DNA of 64,000 bases from contig NW_023503409.1 of assembly GCF_014529535.1 (NCBI RefSeq), positions 10,850,390-10,914,389 on the forward strand. The letters run 5' to 3'. Below, piece after piece: positions 58,940 to 64,000 of this stretch. The position numbers and the translations under genes were made by a program. Under the pieces are notes generated by a model that worked only from the letters and a program-made list of their open reading frames with translations, was not told where the DNA came from and ran no database searches. How positions within the stretch are numbered: the first letter of the stretch is position 1; each line of letters starts with the position of its first letter. Source of the DNA: Bradysia coprophila (Eukaryota; Arthropoda; Insecta; Diptera; Sciaridae).

Positions 58940-59995
58940 TTCGTTTCCCTAGCTGTATCAGTAATAAACAGTGACAACGGAAGAAGTAGCGGAACTGGAT
59001 TCACAATCGAGTGCACAAGGTGTGACGGAACCTACACTGGAGGAAGTTAGGGCTTCTGTTCTCAAGCTCAAGAATAACAAGGCCCCTGGATCAGACAATC
59101 TACCCGGAGAACTTTTTAAATATGGAGGTGATGCGCTGTGTGCACGGTTACATGAGCTGATTGTGAAGATTTGGAAACGTGAAGAAATGCCAGAAGAATG
59201 GGAACTTGTAATCATTTGTCCAGTGTATAAGAAGAGTGACAAATTGGAATGTAGCAACTACATAGGAATTAATCTATTGAACACAGCGTACAAAATATTT
59301 GCGGATATTTTACGGCAGCGTCTCATGGCGTATTCGGAACCAACAGCTGGTGAATACCAGGGTGGATTCCGCAACGGTCGCTCAACAACAGACCAGTTGT
59401 TTAGCATCAGGCAGATCATGGAGAAATGCAGAGAGTTCAATGTTGCTCTACACCATTTGTTTGTTGATTTTGAAACGGCATATGGCAGGGTTTTTCGGAG
59501 GAAACTATGGAATGCGATGGTGGAGCTTGGTTACCCCAAAAAACTTATTCATTTGGCTAGAATGACTCTGTCACATGTGAGAGCCAAGGTCAGAATTCGA
59601 AACAATCTATCTGATACCTTTGAAGCCTTGGAAGGACTTAGACAAGGCGATGGACTGGCAGCTTTATTCTTCAACATTGTTCTTGAGAAGGTGATAAGAG
59701 AGAGCGACGTGGAAACCAGCGGTACAATCTTCAGAAAATTGAGTCAGTTGTTAGGATATGCTGATGACCTAGACTTAATTGGACGGAACATCGACATCGT
59801 TAAAGAGAATTTCACGAAAATTGAAGACAGACGTGCTGAGTTCGGTCTCAAGGTCAGTGAGAGAAAAACTAAGTACATGACAACTTCATTGTCTGATGAC
59901 GTACCATACGCTGGAGGTGAATGGAAAACACTTCGAAACTGTCGACAGCTTTATTTACCTTGGGTCGCTGGAGGTACATGTCGCTGGCACCGCCA
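58940..59995 (+). mobile_element. LINE reverse-transcriptase fragment (RTE-like)
   Basis: An open frame of about 340 codons covers most of a non-LTR polymerase: LKNNKAPGSDNLPGELFKYG, NYIGINLLNTAYKIFADIL, GEYQGGFRNGRSTTDQLFSI, the catalytic FVDFETAY, GLRQGDGL, and LLGYADDLDLIGR. The endonuclease part upstream and the C-terminal part downstream are missing, so it is truncated at both ends. In the LRQGD segment, GLAALFFN replaces the usual A-LSPLLFN, and YD of motif A is YG. The long frame suggests a fairly recent insertion. Clade assigned from overall resemblance; tentative. Confidence 0.85.
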
Positions 59996-60560
59996 CCATT
60001 TAGGGCTGTGTCGAGTTATGGCTCATTTTAAAGGGCTCGTTTAGGGCTGACGAATAAAACCGGTCCCGAGTTTAGGGCTGTCGATTTGCGTGAGTTATAC
60101 CGTTTTGAAGTTTTCAAGCATGTCACTTAAGTGTTTTGTCATAAACTGAATAGGTTTTTGACTTTCCACTCAATCTATGATTTAGGGCTAGTTTAGGGCT
60201 GACGATTGAAACCGGTCCCGAGTTTAGGGCTGCTCAAATACCATAGTTATTCAATTTTTTCTCGAAAAAACATGTCATATTGGCAGTTTTGGATGTTATT
60301 CATAGTGTTCCTAGTTGAAAGTATATATTAACGTTTGGGGCTAGTTTAGGGCTGACAATTGAAGCCAATCCTGAGTTTAGGGCTGCTATCCCGCCAATGA
60401 TATTCAGCTTTCTCTAAACACAAACATGTCATATTAGCTCTTTCAACGATATTCAAAAAGCGTCTGACTAAAATTATAGTCTATCGTTTAGGGCTCATTT
60501 AGGGCTGATGATTGAAACCGGTCCAGAGTTTGGAGTCGCTCAGTGACCAAAGTTATCCGA
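59990..60560. repeat. ~153-bp satellite with TTTAGGGCTG
   Basis: GTTTAGGGCTGACGATTGAA and CCGGTCCCGAGTTTAGGGCTG recur at about 60040, 60192, 60343 and 60495, four units of about 153 bp with 15-25% differences. Each also carries AAAAACATGTCATATTGGC-like sequence. The array begins exactly where the LINE match stops. Confidence 0.8.
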
Positions 60561-61261
60561 TGATTAAGAAAAAAAGCATGTCATAATGGGCGTTTTGTCT
60601 AGGGATCTTGAACGAGCAAAGTTATTCGAGTTATCACCCATCAACTGTTCCATTGGAAATTTTCAAGATATCTGATGATCAGATTTCAAGTCTATGACGT
60701 GAATCCATCGTTGTCTCTGAGGTATTTTTCAACATTATTTCAAGAGCAACTACGGTATTAATTTTATTTGAACAGTTTCTCCTCTCGAAAACTAAGACCA
60801 AAGGCAGTGCTATTCTCTAGTCTTAAGTGCATTTTAGCATTGTTAGAACAATCATACTCAATAAGAGATTCAATAACTTTATCTGATTTGTAGCGATAAA
60901 CAAGCCTCTACCCCTATCGCTTAATGCAACATTTTTATGGGTCTTTTAATATGAGAGTATTACTTTCAGAGAAAACCACCTCTCTTAGTTTTTGATGGAT
61001 TGCTAACATAAATACATGACTGGTTCCAAATTTTAGGAATAAACTAGCTCAAAATGGTTGATCAGTTGAAAATTAAAAATATTCTTCAGATATGCTAGAG
61101 CACTCACAGTCCCTCTATCCTTTATCTCTACGGCTAGATTAGAACACAATACTACCAAGTCGTAACTTATTAGATATGGAATAACTTCATCCGCTAAGCG
61201 ACACAAATTCGTTCTGTAGTTCCAGAAATACTAGAACAATCATAACTTAGTTTATGTCAAA
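60561..61261. other. intergenic, no gene recognised
   Basis: A/T-rich DNA between the satellite and the palindrome relative. No frame of note; no repeat family recognised. Confidence 0.4.
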
Positions 61262-61455
61262 GTTTTAAGAGTCATATCGCCAAGACTTCGGGCGATTATG
61301 GAAGAAGCGATTTTAATGAGTGGTAGCTCATTGGATTCGTCTTTCAATTCTAGCAAACACGTATCTTTCATTTTTCGAAAAAAAAAATATTTTCTGTGAA
61401 AAGCGTTCAAAAGTAAAGACATGTCAGAGGGTAACCAATAACTCAAGAAAAAATT
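61262..61455. repeat. diverged relative of the 1.6-kb palindrome arm
   Basis: GAGTCATATCGCCAAGACTT, TAGCTCATTGGATTCGTCTTTCAATTC-like and GACATGTCAGAGGGT follow the order of the outer arm of the 28417-30021 palindrome (AGAGTGATATCGCCAAAACT, TCGTCTTTCAATTCTAAG, CATGTCAAGGGGT). Only one arm is seen. Confidence 0.6.
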
Positions 61456-61458
61456 ATT

Positions 61459-62688
61459 TTAATTTTTGGAATGTTGTACGAATGTCGCCAAGGCAGCATA
61501 TAAGTGATGTGGCTTTGAACGAAAGCATTGAAGATTTGTTTCCTTCTGTCCATGGGTATGTATTTCCCTTCTTTTACACATCAAAGGGATGTAAGGTCGT
61601 ATCATCTTTTTCACGTGTTCGATGTGTTTGTCAAACGATAAGTTGCCATCAAGAACAAGGCCGAGATACTTGTACGTGCTTACACGCTTGATGATTTCAT
61701 TGTCCACAAAAATGTTGAATTCCGGATGGCTTCGCGCCCTACCAAACGGCATGTAACAAGTTTTTCCAACGTTGATAGTGAGGATGTTTTGACTGAGCCA
61801 TTTATTTAGAAGAAGAGCATCATGTTGCATTGTAGACTGAAGTTCTTGCATGGAATCGCAGGCATAATACAAAACAGCGTCATCAGCGTACAATAGAATT
61901 TTGCCCATAAAACTAACGGACAGCAGGTCATTTATGTACATGATGAAGTGCAGAGGACCAAGCTTCGAGCCTTGTGGGACGCCGACGTCTCCAATTTTCG
62001 TTGCAGTTTGCCGACTTTCCAAATAGCTCATCATGAGTTGAACCGCGCTGTCAGACAAGCCAATCCTCTTCATCTTTTTAACAAGTCGTTGTGAGTCAAC
62101 AGTGTCAAACGCACGCTTAAGGTCGATGAACATACAAGCTACAAATTTGTGTCTGTAGTGTGCTTTGATGAAATTAACTAACTGGAGGGCAGCAACAACA
62201 CAGCTGGATTTTTTGATAAAGCCAAATTGAATACCAACGAAGAAATTTATGCTGTCCAGGTATTCAGTTAATTGACGGGCCAGAACGGATTCAAAAATCT
62301 TTGAGATAACTGGCAGAATAGTCAGTTCTCTGTAATTATCAATGTCATGACTACCACACTTGTGTATCAATCGAAGCCGTCCCTTTAACAGTTCGCCAGG
62401 AAACACCATGGTCGAAATTGCTACATTAATGCAAAGAGCAATCACTGATGACATTTTTGTTGCGGTGGCTTTGACCAGATTTAACGGCACACGATCTAGA
62501 CCGGTTGACTTCTTGTTTGGCAGCTCATTGATAATTGTAACAACAGTTTCTGCATCGACTTCCTTGAAAGACCAGTTATTATTAGCATATAAAGGATACA
62601 TACCGTCAATATCATTGAGTTCATAACCGTGAATTGAAATGATTGAGGTAGCAAGATGTTCACTAGCAGAGCAAAAGTGTTCATTCAC
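61459..62688 (-). mobile_element. LINE reverse-transcriptase fragment (jockey/CR1-like)
   Basis: A single open frame of about 409 codons encodes the polymerase: LPNKKSTGLDRVPLNLVKA, the catalytic FIDLKRAFDTVD, GVPQGSKLGPLHFIMYINDL, the LYADDAVLYYA loop, and ISTYKYLGLVLD-type VSTYKYLGLVLDGNLSF. The endonuclease domain at the 5' side is missing, and a (TAAG)n run (62705-62721) follows at that edge. All three catalytic aspartates of the RT are present. REL replaces the usual RPI in DNYRELTILPVISKIFE. It belongs to a different family from the copy at 58940. Confidence 0.88.
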
Positions 62689-63331
62689 TTTTGCAGTGCC
62701 CGCCTAAGTAAGTAAGTAAGTAAGCTCTGGTTCAGTATCTGAAAGTAATTTCGGATTTTATGAGACAGATCTTTAATTCTCTCTCGATTAAATGTAGTGA
62801 CGTAGACAGATTACCATAAAACGATAGAAGGATTGCAGCAGACAACAGTGAAAAAACTTCTTTCTTTTTTTTTAATGAACAAACAGTAACTTTATTGCAA
62901 TCGGATTTATTTTTATATTGAGGATGTCCCCAATTAAGTACATTCTACAAAACAACAAAATAAAATTAAATTTTTTTTCTTCTTAAAATTCAATAAACAG
63001 AACAAAAAAAGAGGATAGAGATTTAAAGGCTCCACAATTCCATTAAATATATTAATTTTTGTATTTATAAGATCGTTACGTTTCCTATCGACTAATAAAT
63101 AGAATTTTTTCTTGTTTTAAAATTTTCATTTTTTTCTCTCTCTCTCTGTTTATCACACAAATTTATTTAGTAAATATGACGATTTTCAATTATAGATCTC
63201 TAACGTTTTGATATAATTTCCACTATGTGTTCCTAATGTATATCTTTCCCTCCAAATTCAATTTCCTTCTTTCACATCACAATCATGATTGCTAAAAATT
63301 GAGAATTGAGCTAAAAATTGTCGCTAAATTT
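62689..63331. other. 3' region of the IP3 receptor gene
   Basis: A (TAAG)n simple repeat lies at 62705-62721. From about 62860 to 63331 the A/T-rich sequence probably is the receptor's 3' untranslated region. No other gene was seen. Confidence 0.45.
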
Positions 63332-63934
63332 TTAACCTAAAGTAACGCTAGTCTGATGATTGATTTGAGATATGTTATGGTGAGGCGATGCAGCTGCAGT
63401 ATTCAATAGACCGATGCGTTGCTTCTGCTTCCGCTGTTCGGTCATTTGATCCTGCAGTTCCATTAGCTGTTGCGTTAAATTAGCAACGGCAATGTGTGTC
63501 ATTTCCAGGTGAGATTGCAAACTTCTCAATTCAATCTGCTCTTCGCTGCCATCGGTAGCGGCCAAAGACATAGCCCGCAAGCGCGGAAACCAATCCAATA
63601 TGGTCGCTTTTACCATTGCATGAACGTAGCTTTCGGGTCCGGTAAATTCGGTGGGATCCTTCACTTTTACCAGCACGATGAAGTACAGATAGTGCCACAT
63701 ATTGTGTTCGCATTTGATGTGCTCCTCGAAGCTGACCGTTTTGTTGTCGAATGCCGAACGATTAAGGCCGCAGATGAAGCAGGTGTTCTTCAGAATCAAT
63801 TCCTTTTGCTGCTTTTCACTTCTCAGATCGGCGAACGTGTCGATGATGACACCGAAAATGAGATTCAACACGATGATAATCACAATGAAAAAGAATAGCA
63901 GATCGTAGATGACACGAGCGACGAACAGGCTCTC
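63332..63934 (-). CDS. Itpr: inositol 1,4,5-trisphosphate receptor, last exon (partial gene)
   Basis: This 603-bp exon (200 residues plus stop) starts at a TTAG acceptor in phase 0 and encodes the C-terminus of the IP3-gated calcium channel of the ER. It begins with [16 protein letters not shown], the last pore-lining helix, then [20 protein letters not shown], the linker zinc-binding fold (CFICG with EEHIKCEHN), [20 protein letters not shown], and the cytosolic coiled coil ([20 protein letters not shown]). This matches IP3 receptors rather than ryanodine receptors. A divergence from the usual VKERNLDWFPRMR is [11 protein letters not shown]. Upstream exons lie past the window; 63935-64000 is intron. 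Confidence 0.93.
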   Translation of the reverse strand, partial: ESLFVARVIYDLLFFFIVIIIVLNLIFGVIIDTFADLRSEKQQKELILKNTCFICGLNRSAFDNKTVSFEEHIKCEHNMWHYLYFIVLVKVKDPTEFTGPESYVHAMVKATILDWFPRLRAMSLAATDGSEEQIELRSLQSHLEMTHIAVANLTQQLMELQDQMTEQRKQKQRIGLLNTAAASPHHNISQINHQTSVTLG

Positions 63935-64000
63935 CTAATAAGTGCCAAGAGACAAATTAATTGTTGAAGCGGAAGCGGAGCGAACAACAAAAAGAAGGAC

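Noticed and set aside
59990-60560. TTTAGGG words as an internal telomere tract
   Set aside because: The words sit once or twice per 153-bp unit and are not consecutive. Dipterans do not use this telomere repeat.

Overview
The window looks like an insect nuclear genome, most likely a dipteran and plausibly a nematoceran fly. The support is AT-rich intergenic DNA, short GT-AG introns (57-112 bp in most genes), and clear orthologues of insect genes: spenito, imd, the GABA transporter Gat, Iswi and the IP3 receptor. The lineage below Diptera is inference. No tRNA, rRNA, CRISPR or bacterial-type operon signals were seen.

Host genes, left to right: an RBM15/spenito-type RNA-binding protein (1654-4081, -); a THAP zinc-finger protein (9580-10910, +); a GT92-like type II membrane glycosyltransferase (11174-12436, -); a tetraspanin (18127-19032, +); an IMD death-domain adaptor (21438-22282, +); an unrecognised secreted protein with a 2.9 kb first intron (26777-30956, -); an 11-exon SLC6 GABA transporter (38938-41960, -); the ISWI chromatin-remodelling ATPase (52285-55456, -) with a short head-to-head orphan reading frame (55510, +); and the last exon of the IP3 receptor (63332-63934, -), whose upstream exons lie beyond the window. 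Exon borders were set by GT/AG sites, reading phase and family conservation. The genes are functionally unrelated and look like ordinary neighbours.

The rest is dominated by repeats, many of them foldback: nested inverted repeats at 4.9-9.3 kb around a small p97/TER94-like fragment; a palindromic array of a CGATAATATCGT-type motif (8.26-8.8 kb); three copies of a 1.4-1.7 kb element with an 18-bp minisatellite and a terminal palindrome whose loop is flipped between copies (13.3, 16.3 and 32.7 kb); a 600-bp long-TIR element (19.5 kb); a 1.6 kb near-perfect palindrome inside the secreted-protein intron (28.4-30.0 kb); a hAT relic inside a broken reverse-transcriptase element (34.1-36.7 kb); an inverted pair of GACCCGTACGAA-ended elements (37 and 48 kb); two copies of an element with 11-bp inverted ends and internal tandem repeats (49.7 and 56.7 kb); direct 0.53 kb repeats bracketing Iswi; and three broken LINEs (23.7, 59.0 and 61.5 kb). 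The most notable observations are the intronic palindrome as a candidate hairpin-RNA source, the candidate caspase site and IAP-binding tetrapeptide in IMD, the flipped palindrome loop, and the CGATAATATCGT array.
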